Source of the DNA: a virus | Reading direction: 5' to 3' (one strand) | Virus record (IMG/VR): IMGVR_UViG_3300043548_000646 | Coordinates: 1-42,774 of that record | Length of the DNA stretch: 42,774 nucleotides | Shown: positions 34,797-42,278 of the stretch, in pieces | Layout: every line of letters starts with the position of its first letter | How positions within the stretch are numbered: the first letter of the stretch is position 1 | Position numbers and translations under genes: made by a program | Notes under the pieces: generated by a model | Told to the model about the DNA's origin: nothing | Seen by the model: the letters and a program-made list of their open reading frames with translations, nothing else | Databases searched by the model: none

Positions 34797-35989
34797 TAAT
34801 ATCCTTCCTCGATGCGGTCTTCTGTGAGAAGTTCCAATTCTGTGAATTGTAATTGCATAGAAATTTCTGCAGGAGCACCGTTCGTATTTTTAAATGTGAT
34901 GAAATCGTTACCACCATATTCCACTTTCATGTCTGTTAGCGCACAACTACTGATTCTGAATAGATGGTCATTTTCCATATCTCTGTAATAATACGCCATG
35001 GAAAATTCAGCAGGATACCCCATGATGAAGGCATTTGCTCCTAGTGAGGGATGCATATATTTTTTAAACAACTTGATGATTTTTTGTGCTGAATCATATT
35101 CAGCTGCATTTTTAGGCAGAAATGTATAATTGAAACTGAATGTTCTGAATCCCATACTTTTGAACAATTGTGCTGTATAAGGATTTGCTACCGTTCCTGT
35201 TGTACTACTTAAAAGCGCTGAAACATCTCCAAGTCCTCCTAAATTAGGTGCGTTTTTCAATGCGAAAGCTCCAGCACCTTTTCCTATGGTATTGAATGCA
35301 TTGCTCAATGAACTCATCGCTGCATCCATGGATGCCTTTGCTGCGTCCATATCTAACGAAACCGCATTTCCCAATGCCTTGGCTCCTGAAGTGATGGCAT
35401 CAGTGAATCCACTAACTACCTCAGGGGCATTGGCAATCATACCTACATCACCATCTTGCCAATTGGCTTTGTAGCTGACAGAAGGCTTATCATTTACATA
35501 TAAAGCAATCACATCTTTCAATAACACACGGTCACGGGGTGAGGTGATGATGGATTCACCTGCATACTTAGCTCCTATTCCACCAGCAGCAATAACTGCG
35601 GCAGTTTTTGCCGCACCTTCAACAGCACCGGGCAAAACTTGTGCTGCTGAATCGGCAATAGCTGCACCACCAAATGCAGCCGAAGCTGTGAGAAGAGCTC
35701 TAAGCTGTGCTGGCGAAAGACTTTTAGTTGCAGGATTATTTTGTCTGCTTACGTCAATTTTTAAGCCTCCACCAGCTACCTTTGCGTCACGTGCTTCTCC
35801 TGTACCGATATCACTATTTCTTTTACTGATGTAAAACATCACATAATGCGGATGTTGGGGTGTGGCAATATCTTGCGGATACCGATGAACACTAAGATTG
35901 CCATTCGGGCGTTTTAATGCTTCTGCTCCTGCATTAAAGACTGCGGCGTTTTCTGTTCGTTTTTTTGGAGGTGTTACGCCATCTGCCAT
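34796..35989 (-). CDS. 48: Baseplate tail-tube cap protein gp48-like
   Basis: 397 aa from ATG 35989 (MADGVTPPKKRT). The open frame extends further upstream to 36106, but that part overlaps gene 4 and the late promoter, so I reject it. The C-terminal third resembles T4 gp48 in pattern: FRTFSFNYTFLPKNAAEYDS, AFIMGYPAEF, then a final ISMQLQFTELELLTEDRI. The middle is Ala-rich and helical. Gp48 sits between baseplate hub and tail tube. It starts a run of coupled genes 48-53-27-5. The call is by position and pattern; gp54 is the main alternative. Confidence 0.7.
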   Translation of the reverse strand: MADGVTPPKKRTENAAVFNAGAEALKRPNGNLSVHRYPQDIATPQHPHYVMFYISKRNSDIGTGEARDAKVAGGGLKIDVSRQNNPATKSLSPAQLRALLTASAAFGGAAIADSAAQVLPGAVEGAAKTAAVIAAGGIGAKYAGESIITSPRDRVLLKDVIALYVNDKPSVSYKANWQDGDVGMIANAPEVVSGFTDAITSGAKALGNAVSLDMDAAKASMDAAMSSLSNAFNTIGKGAGAFALKNAPNLGGLGDVSALLSSTTGTVANPYTAQLFKSMGFRTFSFNYTFLPKNAAEYDSAQKIIKLFKKYMHPSLGANAFIMGYPAEFSMAYYYRDMENDHLFRISSCALTDMKVEYGGNDFITFKNTNGAPAEISMQLQFTELELLTEDRIEEGY

Positions 35990-35994
35990 AAATA
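35987..35994 (+). promoter_or_regulatory. Possible late promoter for gene 4 (one mismatch)
   Basis: CATAAATA on the plus strand, 38 bp before the ATG of gene 4. It overlaps the start codon of the divergent gp48-like gene. One mismatch to the T4 octamer makes it weak evidence. Confidence 0.3.
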
Positions 35995-36024
35995 GAGTAT
36001 CCTTGCTGTTATTGGGAGTGACAA

Positions 36025-36032
36025 TATTTATA
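36025..36032 (-). promoter_or_regulatory. T4-type late promoter of the main structural operon
   Basis: Exact TATAAATA on the minus strand, 36 bp before ATG 35989 of the gp48-like gene. It overlaps the first base of gene 4 on the other strand. It is the first promoter of the long 48-to-fibre operon. Confidence 0.6.
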
Positions 36033-36484
36033 TGACATATACAAAAGATACGTACAAAGGACGCTTTGTTGCTGAAAATCCTCACAAATATGTCGGGGAT
36101 TCTCAAAACATCATCTATCGCAGTTCCTATGAATTGAAGTTCATGAAATGGTGTGACACCAACGCTTCAGTGTTACGCTGGGCGAGTGAAGAAGTTGTCA
36201 TACCCTACGTGAGTCCGTTAGACAACATGGTGCATCGTTACTTCGTGGATTTTTACATTGAAGTACAAACGAAAGATGGAAAAAAGAAAAAATATCTTGT
36301 GGAAGTGAAACCGTTTCGTTTCACACAGCCGCCGGTGATTCCAAAAAGAAAATCTCCCCGATTCATTTCAGAAGTGAAACAATGGGGAGTGAACAATGCC
36401 AAATGGGACGCAGCTAAGAAGTATGCCAAGACCTATGGATGGGAGTTCATGTTAGTTACTGAGAAGGATTTAGGAAGTTTCTGA
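36032..36484 (+). CDS. 4: Head completion protein gp4
   Basis: 150 aa, the same size as T4 gp4. Shared pattern: KYVGDSQNIIYRSSYELKFM, WCDTNASVLRWASEEVVIPY, HRYFVDFYIE, then YLVEVKPF and a closing KWDAAKKYAKTYGWEF and LVTEKDL. The D...E-x-K arrangement is that of a restriction-endonuclease-like nuclease fold; gp4 is needed to finish DNA-filled heads. It diverges from the gp48-like gene across only 42 bp. A GGGAGTG sequence ends about 11 bp before the ATG, a rather long spacing. Confidence 0.9.
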   Translation: MTYTKDTYKGRFVAENPHKYVGDSQNIIYRSSYELKFMKWCDTNASVLRWASEEVVIPYVSPLDNMVHRYFVDFYIEVQTKDGKKKKYLVEVKPFRFTQPPVIPKRKSPRFISEVKQWGVNNAKWDAAKKYAKTYGWEFMLVTEKDLGSF

Positions 36485-36490
36485 TAACAC

Positions 36491-36498
36491 TATAAATA
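36491..36498 (+). promoter_or_regulatory. T4-type late promoter for the 190-aa to gp29 operon
   Basis: Exact TATAAATA on the plus strand in the 93-bp gap after gene 4, about 80 bp before ATG 36578. It presumably drives the plus-strand tail operon ending at the terminator at 41084. Confidence 0.65.
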
Positions 36499-36577
36499 GT
36501 AATAGTATTTCATATTATTCCTGACATAGGAATTTTAACATGTTGTCAAGCTCAAATCAAGTCCCAATTTAACCACT

Positions 36578-37150
36578 ATGGCACAAAACCCCTTCGATAT
36601 TATCAGAAGTCAAGAAACCCCCACTAGTTCATTTCGTTGGTATCAAGAGATGATTAGAAAAGTGGGGCTGGGGTCTGTCCAACCCCAGCGCGTGATGAGA
36701 AGTAACGTTGGTGAGTTTGTCACCAGTGTGTTGCCAGGGCAGATGTACATGTTTTTGTACAATCCAAAGACAGCCGAGAAACTGCCATATTATGATACTG
36801 TACCAGTTGTGTTACCATTCAGAAAAGTTGCTGATGGATTTTATGGGTTGAATTTCCATTATCTTCCTCCTATGCTTCGTATGAGATTGTTAGAACGATT
36901 GATGACTCTTGTGAATAATGAAAAGATGACTGAAACCACACGGGTGAATTTAAGCTGGAAGCTGTTAAACAATGCAGCGAAATTTCCAGGTGTTCATGCT
37001 TGTGTTAAGCGTTATTTGTACAAACAGATGCAATCTAGAATCATGAGAATTTATCCACAAGATTGGAAAAAAACCATTATGCTACCAATTGATAATTTTG
37101 AGAAAGAACCTATAAACGTAGTATTCAACGACTCATGGAGTAAAATGTAA
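36578..37150 (+). CDS. Unknown 190-aa T4-type phage protein
   Basis: The pattern looks familiar from T4-like aquatic phages, but I cannot name a T4 equivalent. Visible features: SSFRWYQEMIRKVGL (about 17-31), PGQMYMFLYNPKTAEKLPYY (about 54-73), VLPFRKVADGFYGLNFHYLP (about 78-97), and a basic helical C-terminal half with CVKRYLYKQMQSRIMRI. There is no signal peptide or membrane segment. It is the first gene of the operon after gp4 and is coupled to the gp54-like gene by a one-base overlap. It probably belongs to tail or head completion; the function is not known to me. Confidence 0.75.
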   Translation: MAQNPFDIIRSQETPTSSFRWYQEMIRKVGLGSVQPQRVMRSNVGEFVTSVLPGQMYMFLYNPKTAEKLPYYDTVPVVLPFRKVADGFYGLNFHYLPPMLRMRLLERLMTLVNNEKMTETTRVNLSWKLLNNAAKFPGVHACVKRYLYKQMQSRIMRIYPQDWKKTIMLPIDNFEKEPINVVFNDSWSKM

Positions 37151-38112
37151 TGGCATCATCTGGCGAATCAATAGATAAAGTAAATCCACCTACTTTAGAA
37201 CAATTTATATCTTTTATAAAAACAACTAATCTATCTAAAATGGAAAGATTTTTTGTTAGTTTTCCTGTTATAGGAGGAGTTGAAAAATCCTTAATGTTAT
37301 TGTGTGAAGAAGCAGCTATTCCAGGAAAAACCATTAACACCAGAACACTGCGTATTAATGGTATGAATGAATATAGAGCAGAATCCATGGATTTCATGGG
37401 AGATAGTATCACTTTACAGTTTTTAATGGATGCTGAATGGAAAGCACGGTATGCAATGGAATATTGGATGGATTTGTGTGTTACAAAGCCAATGGAAGGG
37501 AGAGAAGTAAATTTTTACTCGGACTATGCTTTCGATATTACATTACATGCATTAATGCCTGCAGGAATACCAGGTGAGAAAATAGCCAACTGGAGCCCAA
37601 CACAATCAGACTTCTCTTTACGTAGGGGATTACCGAAATCTTGGCAAGAAGGTAATAAAGGATTACTTCTTAACAAAGCAATAAATGCAGGAAAAAGAAA
37701 AATTGACCAAATTACTAATAAAGCTAAAACACAATTATTCGGAGCAATAGCACCATTAGCAAATCCTTTAATAGAAGCGTTCAGAGACACAGAAAATATT
37801 GTATACAGTATTAAATTAATTGAGTGTTGGCCTAAAAGTATTAATGTGATGCCAGTATCTTGGTCCAATCCAGGTGTTCATAGAATGAATGTCACATTTT
37901 CTTACAAATATTGGGTATCGCATGTTGAATCCATTGATGAAAACGATGATTTTGAAAGTAAAGTAGTTGGCGGTCTTAATAAGAAAGTTGGTGAATTTTT
38001 AGATAAAAATCTTGGTAGTAGAATTCCATCTGTTGCAAATAAATTATCAAGTTTAGGTAACGACTTGAAGGCAAAAGCAATTAGTAAGTTTGGCAAACGT
38101 TTTGGTGGTTAA
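37150..38112 (+). CDS. 54: Baseplate tail-tube initiator, gp54-like
   Basis: 320 aa, exactly the size of T4 gp54. Tail-tube-type pattern: MERFFVSFPVIGGVEKSLML, then CEEAAIPGKTINTRTLRINGM, ITLQFLMDAEWKARYAMEYW, and near the end VYSIKLIECWPKSINVMPVS followed by VTFSYKYWVSHVE. The last 50 residues are a helical tail. Gp54 binds gp48 and starts tail-tube polymerisation. Its ATG overlaps the preceding stop (TAATG), and gp26 follows after a GGAG ribosome site. Gp48 and gp54 share a fold, so the two names could be swapped with the divergent 397-aa protein. Confidence 0.7.
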   Translation: MASSGESIDKVNPPTLEQFISFIKTTNLSKMERFFVSFPVIGGVEKSLMLLCEEAAIPGKTINTRTLRINGMNEYRAESMDFMGDSITLQFLMDAEWKARYAMEYWMDLCVTKPMEGREVNFYSDYAFDITLHALMPAGIPGEKIANWSPTQSDFSLRRGLPKSWQEGNKGLLLNKAINAGKRKIDQITNKAKTQLFGAIAPLANPLIEAFRDTENIVYSIKLIECWPKSINVMPVSWSNPGVHRMNVTFSYKYWVSHVESIDENDDFESKVVGGLNKKVGEFLDKNLGSRIPSVANKLSSLGNDLKAKAISKFGKRFGG

Positions 38113-38131
38113 CATAATTTAGGAGAATAAT

Positions 38132-38833
38132 ATGAATATACCTATGGTGAAGGTCCCAACTTTTTCTATGACACTACCTGTGTCAAAAGAGAAAATTGAT
38201 TTTCGACCTTTTTTAGTGAAAGAAGAAAAATTGTTGATTTTAGCAAACGAAGCATCAGACACAGAATCAGCATTAAAAGCTATTGGTGAAGTTGTTGAGA
38301 GTTGTACCAACGGTAAAGTTCAACTTCACAAACATTGTTTAGCGGATATGCAATATGCATTTCTTCAAATACGAGGTAAGTCTGTAGGACCTGAGATTAA
38401 CTTCTATTTAATTTGTGGTGATTGTGGGCATCGTCATCTTTCAACAATTTCTGTTGAAGATTTCGACATCAAGTTACCAAAAAAACTTGAAACTGTTTTT
38501 GCAATTGATGGCGATATTCGTGTGGAAATGAAGTTCCCTGGGTTGGCACATTACACAAAATTATTTGATGAACAAACAGATGAAGCTGTGTTTGATGTGG
38601 TTGCAGATTGTATAGTGAAGATTTTCAATGATGAGGAAGTGTTTGAAAACACCAAAGATACAAAAAATGAAGTGCGTGTGTTTTTAGATAATTTAACACC
38701 TGAACAGTTTGAAAAATTTGAAGATTTCTTTGTGAACATGCCAGTCTTATATAAAGAATTATCATTCACATGTACAAGTTGCAGTAAACAAAACAGTTTA
38801 ATTGTGGATAGTATACAAAATTTTTTCGAATAA
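38132..38833 (+). CDS. 26: Baseplate hub/assembly protein gp26
   Basis: 233 aa (T4 gp26 has 208). It fits the T4 baseplate hub family: an N-terminal PVSKEKIDFRPFLVKEEKLL, then a central CGDCGHRH and a C-terminal CTSCSK, two Cys pairs that could bind zinc. In T4, gp26 is needed to assemble the hub but is hard to find in the mature baseplate, so it may be a chaperone. The gene ends in AAT TTT TTC GAA TAA, containing in-register slippery heptamers, and the following small ORF is in the -1 frame. It lies directly upstream of the tape-measure gene. Confidence 0.85.
   Translation: MNIPMVKVPTFSMTLPVSKEKIDFRPFLVKEEKLLILANEASDTESALKAIGEVVESCTNGKVQLHKHCLADMQYAFLQIRGKSVGPEINFYLICGDCGHRHLSTISVEDFDIKLPKKLETVFAIDGDIRVEMKFPGLAHYTKLFDEQTDEAVFDVVADCIVKIFNDEEVFENTKDTKNEVRVFLDNLTPEQFEKFEDFFVNMPVLYKELSFTCTSCSKQNSLIVDSIQNFFE
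38818..38827 (+). promoter_or_regulatory. Candidate -1 ribosomal frameshift site at the end of gene 26
   Basis: Bases 38818-38824 (A AAT TTT) and 38821-38827 (T TTT TTC) both fit the X XXY YYZ slippery pattern in the gene 26 frame. A -1 slip here skips the TAA at 38831 and continues through the small ORF to 39009. No strong downstream stem-loop is evident by eye. Confidence 0.5.
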
Positions 38834-38850
38834 CTCTTTCTCATGATAAC

Positions 38851-39009
38851 ATGGTGAATTTTTACAAGACGAATTTTTTGTTGATGCAACTTCACAAATA
38901 TTCGTTGAGTGAAATAGAAAATATGATGCCGTGGGAAAGAGAAATTTACATAGCAATGTTACTACAACACTTAGAGAAAAAGAACAACGAACAGGCAAAC
39001 AATGGCTAA
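38851..39009 (+). CDS. 52-aa gp51/tail-assembly-chaperone-like small ORF
   Basis: ATG 38851 to TAA 39007-39009 gives 52 residues with the motif LHKYSLSEIENMMPWEREIY and a charged end (HLEKKNNEQANNG). This SLSEIE-MPWER pattern is typical of the short second product of tail-assembly chaperone pairs and of proteins labelled gp51 in aquatic T4-like phages. No Shine-Dalgarno sequence precedes the ATG. The frame is open upstream to 38812, so it could instead be the C-terminal extension of gp26 made by -1 frameshifting, giving a 292-aa fusion. It overlaps the tape-measure start by 8 bp. Confidence 0.7.
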   Translation: MVNFYKTNFLLMQLHKYSLSEIENMMPWEREIYIAMLLQHLEKKNNEQANNG

Positions 39010-41077
39010 TAAAAGCGTCTCCGCAAAAAGAATACGAAAGAGTTTCGTTCAAAAAAACATGTTCGATACTGAAGAAGCAGCAACTGCCAATGTGGAATCT
39101 GCACAAGAATTGGCAAATGTTGCCATCAGCATTGAAACATTGACAGAAAATCAAGAAAGAATTTTTCAGGACATGTTGGAAGCACTTCAAGAAATTCCTG
39201 ATAGTGTTCGTGAGCGTGAGCGCCAATCTGAAAAATTATTAGACAAGATTTTTGATGCCATCTTTGAACTGGAAAAAAGTTTAGAAACTGAAACGGATCC
39301 GGAAAAGAGAAAAGTATTAGAAGCGGGAATCAGCACCTTGAAAGGTAAAGGTGCTGATATGTTTAAAACCACTGGATATAATCAGCGAGATAATCGTCCC
39401 GCTTCATTGGGAGAAAGTATTGCAAGTCATTATTTTGGTGTTGATCCTGCGTTAAAAAGACAACATGGGTTTGTGAAAGGATTTGGAAAAGCATTAGTTC
39501 GTGACACTAAGAAGGCGTTTGGAATATCTTCCAGACCTAACAAAGTATCATTTGATGAAATGCTCGAAAGTAAGAAAATGATTGCAAATTCATCACGCAG
39601 CATTTCTGAAATTAGTGAGTCAACCCGTCAAAAAAGAATTGCTGATAGTTTAACTGAAGAAGTGGCAGAAGAACCGAAATATACAGCAGATTTAGCACCT
39701 GATTTTGCTGCAGCTGCCAATAAGTTTGATGAACAATTTGGAGTACCGAAACAACGGGGAAGAAAATCATCAGGCACAGGTTCTGCGAAACTATCAAAGG
39801 AACGAATGAAAAGTGTTTCTGGAGGAGCTGATTATCAAACGGCATCCTTGAAACTCTTGAAAGATATTGCACAGAACACAAAAAATCAATTAGAACTGTT
39901 ACGAGATAATTTAGGCGCAGATAAGAATGAAAATGTGTCCCGAGGAACAGTTGCTGCAGGTGCTGTAGCTGGGGCTGCTGCAGCAAAAACAACACCTAAA
40001 TTTGCCAGTTCTGGTACTGATTATGATGACCCTAATCGTGAAGTAACAAAAGAGGAAGGTGGCGGAACTGACGAAGGAGGTTTAGCTGGAGGAATTGGCG
40101 GATTATTACCTGTAGCAGGCGGAGCAATAGCAGGGTTAGGAGCAGCACTTCTTGGTAAAGGAAAACAATTATTTAGCAGATTAAATCCATTTAACAGAAC
40201 AAGCGCAGGAGGACCATCTGCTGCACCTAATGCAAGAAATGCTGCCAATTTAGCTTCTGATTCGCCAGCAACAGCATTAAGAACAGCTAACAACGTAGCA
40301 CCTAATGCTCCAGCAACAGCATTAAGAACTGCGGGTGCAGGGGTTCCACCAGTAACACCCCCTCCACGAGCTGCAGGAGGTTTTTTCAGTAATCTTTCTA
40401 ATAAAGTAAAAACTAAAATACCTGCAGGATTGACTAGCAGAGTTGCAAGTTTGCGTGGGGGTTTAAGTGGAAGATTAGGTGGTCTTGCACGTGGGGGTGC
40501 AGCCAGAGTTGCAGGTAGAGGAATTCTTGGTAGATTTGGAAAAGTAGGACTAAAAAGTGTATTGAAGAAAATTCCTTTGGTTGGCGCAGTTGCTGGTTTA
40601 GGATTTGGTGCATCTCGGTTATTAACCGGTGACTGGAAAGGGGCGCTCGGTGAAGTGGCATCTGGGGCAGCGGGCAGTATACCTGGAATTGGTACCGCAG
40701 CAAGCATGGGAATTGATGCTGCTATGGCAGCACGTGATGCCGGCATGTTTGAAGGGGGAGAAGCGCCTCCTGAAGCCATGGAAGATATGCCTATAACACC
40801 AGGCATAGAACCAGTACCTCAGGCACAAATACCTGCCACGGCTACAATGGCTGCAAATCCTCAATCTGGTAGAGTTCCCGTGGCGAATGCACTAGAACAA
40901 GCTACCAATCGCCAACCACAAGCAGCTCCGCCCATAATTAATAACATTACTAATAATAATGTTGCTCCTCAAGGAGGCGGCGGTGGTCAACAAACAGTTG
41001 TGACCTCAGTTAGCATTCGTGATGTGCATAGTAGTTACATGAGGTTCCAAGAACGAAGAATGTCACGGGTACTATAA
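39002..41077 (+). CDS. 29: gp29-like tail tape-measure/baseplate hub protein
   Basis: 691 aa (T4 gp29 has 590). The N-terminal third is helical and charged (ENQERIFQDMLEALQEI and so on). The centre (about 325-400 and 480-590) is rich in Ala and Gly with hydrophobic helices such as GGAIAGLGAALLGKGKQLF and LVGAVAGLGFGASRLL. The end is a Pro/Asn/Gly linker, then VTSVSIRDVHSSYMRF. Such a protein runs through the tail tube and sets its length, and may enter the host membrane. The start overlaps the 52-aa ORF by 8 bp. The position after gp26 supports gp29; sequence similarity to T4 is low. Confidence 0.75.
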   Translation: MANKSVSAKRIRKSFVQKNMFDTEEAATANVESAQELANVAISIETLTENQERIFQDMLEALQEIPDSVRERERQSEKLLDKIFDAIFELEKSLETETDPEKRKVLEAGISTLKGKGADMFKTTGYNQRDNRPASLGESIASHYFGVDPALKRQHGFVKGFGKALVRDTKKAFGISSRPNKVSFDEMLESKKMIANSSRSISEISESTRQKRIADSLTEEVAEEPKYTADLAPDFAAAANKFDEQFGVPKQRGRKSSGTGSAKLSKERMKSVSGGADYQTASLKLLKDIAQNTKNQLELLRDNLGADKNENVSRGTVAAGAVAGAAAAKTTPKFASSGTDYDDPNREVTKEEGGGTDEGGLAGGIGGLLPVAGGAIAGLGAALLGKGKQLFSRLNPFNRTSAGGPSAAPNARNAANLASDSPATALRTANNVAPNAPATALRTAGAGVPPVTPPPRAAGGFFSNLSNKVKTKIPAGLTSRVASLRGGLSGRLGGLARGGAARVAGRGILGRFGKVGLKSVLKKIPLVGAVAGLGFGASRLLTGDWKGALGEVASGAAGSIPGIGTAASMGIDAAMAARDAGMFEGGEAPPEAMEDMPITPGIEPVPQAQIPATATMAANPQSGRVPVANALEQATNRQPQAAPPIINNITNNNVAPQGGGGGQQTVVTSVSIRDVHSSYMRFQERRMSRVL

Positions 41078-41083
41078 AAGGGA

Positions 41084-41112
41084 AGAGGGAGTCTTTCGAC
41101 TCCCTCTTTTTA
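41084..41112 (+). terminator. Strong rho-independent terminator after gene 29
   Basis: AGAGGGAGTC (41084-41093), a TTTC loop and GACTCCCTCT (41098-41107) form a perfect 10-bp stem followed by a T-run. It separates the convergent tail operon and gene 32; the gap between them is only 37 bp. Confidence 0.9.
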
Positions 41113-41114
41113 TT

Positions 41115-42035
41115 TCAATCTTTTGCCAGATTGGCAAAGTAACTTAGTGTATCGTCATCATCCTCATCAACAGGTGTTGACGCTCTTGGCTGAGGAGCTC
41201 GTGCAGTTCGCATAACTGGAGCCTCGGCAACTTCTTCATCTTCCATGCGACTTTCAGAAATCTTATCAGCAGTCACACCTGCTGCCGGACTACCCTTCAG
41301 AACAATTTCCAACTTCTTCTTCAATTCATCATAACTCTTGAAGTTCTTGGCATCCAAGAATTCCTGAAGTGGGTACTGCTGATTCCAGATGGCTTCAATT
41401 TCATCATCAGAATCCGCGATAGCGGTCATGGTATCAAACTCCGACTTGTCATAGTTACGATACCCTTCAACATTACGAATCTTCAACTTGAAGTTCGCAC
41501 CCTTCCAGAAATCGAACGGATTGATGGGTTCCTCATCCTCAAACTGCGGCTGCATGATATCCTTCACTTTGTCGAAAATCTTCTTTCCAAACTTGTAGAG
41601 GAATACCTTGCCTTCGTTCTGTGGATTAGCAGAATCCTTGATAACAAGAATGTTTGCGATATATGTGAGCTTGCGCTTCTGCTTACGTGCAATTTCCTTG
41701 TTACTTTCGATACCAGAGTTCCACAGTTCAGAATTCAATTCTGAAACTGGGTCAGCCTGATTCAACGTGGTCAAGCTGTTCTCAATATACCAACGACCTG
41801 AGGGACCTTGGAATCCATGATTCCAAATACGTACCCAAGGAAGTTCTTCACCCTTCGGCGGCGGAAGGAAACGAATTACAGCATAACCATTGCCTGCCTT
41901 GTCAACTGCCGGACTCCAAAACCGGTCATCTTCTCGGCGTTCGCCTGTGGGCTTGGCAATCTTCTCCACTTCCTTCATGAGTGAATCAAAGTTGCCACGG
42001 GACTTACGTAAATCTGATAAACTAGTATACGACAT
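41115..42035 (-). CDS. 32: Single-stranded DNA-binding protein gp32
   Basis: 306 aa (T4: 301). Basic N-terminus (LRKSRGNFDSLMKEVEK) for cooperativity, then an OB core with WVRIWNHGFQGPSGRWYIEN, LTYIANILVIKDSANPQNEG and VFLYKFGKKIFDKVKDIM, followed by NPFDFWKGANFKLKIRNVEG. The C-terminus is acidic (DEDDDDTLSYFANLAKD), as needed for partner binding. The whole protein has no cysteine, so the zinc site of T4 gp32 is absent. An AGGAG site precedes ATG 42035, and an 11-bp direct repeat lies in the leader. Gp59, its partner, is encoded upstream. Confidence 0.9.
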   Translation of the reverse strand: MSYTSLSDLRKSRGNFDSLMKEVEKIAKPTGERREDDRFWSPAVDKAGNGYAVIRFLPPPKGEELPWVRIWNHGFQGPSGRWYIENSLTTLNQADPVSELNSELWNSGIESNKEIARKQKRKLTYIANILVIKDSANPQNEGKVFLYKFGKKIFDKVKDIMQPQFEDEEPINPFDFWKGANFKLKIRNVEGYRNYDKSEFDTMTAIADSDDEIEAIWNQQYPLQEFLDAKNFKSYDELKKKLEIVLKGSPAAGVTADKISESRMEDEEVAEAPVMRTARAPQPRASTPVDEDDDDTLSYFANLAKD

Positions 42036-42050
42036 GTGTTCTCCTTGTAT

Positions 42051-42073
42051 AACGGTGTATGAAACGGTGTATG
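42051..42073 (-). repeat. 32: Tandem 11-bp direct repeat in the gene 32 leader
   Basis: On the plus strand AACGGTGTATG occurs at 42051-42061 and again at 42063-42073 (12-bp period). In the mRNA it lies about 16-38 nt before the gene 32 start codon. T4 gp32 represses its own translation by binding its leader, so this may be the local operator; that is inference. Confidence 0.5.
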
Positions 42074-42098
42074 TTACTACGATTGTACTGCCATGATA

Positions 42099-42278
42099 TT
42101 ATTCTTCATCAAACTCATAACCACGATTGTCAGTGAAATACTCCTCGTCATCGTCATCTTCAATCATATCATAGATGGCTTTTCTATGCTTATTTAGCTT
42201 GTCTTTTTCCACCTTCTTAGGCTTTTTGAAATTACGGTACTCATCTTCATCGTAATCCCAATCACGATGTCTACTCAT
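42099..42278 (-). CDS. 59-aa charged protein between genes 59 and 32
   Basis: ATG 42278 to TAA 42099. The N-terminal half is basic-aromatic (MSRHRDWDYDEDEYRNFKKP and then KKVEKDKLNKHRK); the second half is acidic (IEDDDDEEYF, ending GYEFDEE). The ATG overlaps the stop of gene 59 by 8 bp. I do not recognise it. T4 has no gene at this place, although 33, a late-transcription co-activator, is close by in T4; the size and composition do not prove equivalence. Confidence 0.65.
   Translation of the reverse strand: MSRHRDWDYDEDEYRNFKKPKKVEKDKLNKHRKAIYDMIEDDDDEEYFTDNRGYEFDEE

Noticed and set aside
35990-36106. N-terminal extension of the gp48-like protein to 36106.
   Set aside because: It would overlap gene 4 and the late promoter, and its sequence does not resemble the rest of the protein; ATG 35989 has an upstream AAGGA.
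36485-36577. A possible small RNA or hidden gene in the gap after gene 4.
   Set aside because: No open frame or stable hairpin is seen; the late octamer at 36491 and an AT-rich leader account for the gap.
40021-40806. A 261-residue minus-strand Pro/Ala-rich frame opposite gene 29.
   Set aside because: It is the complement of the Gly/Ala-rich tape-measure segment and has no independent features.
4500-41880. Scattered GC-rich GCCGCC/GGCGGC clusters in an AT-rich genome.
   Set aside because: They mostly coincide with Gly-Gly and Ala codons in coding sequence; no common spacing or strand pattern is evident, so codon choice explains them.
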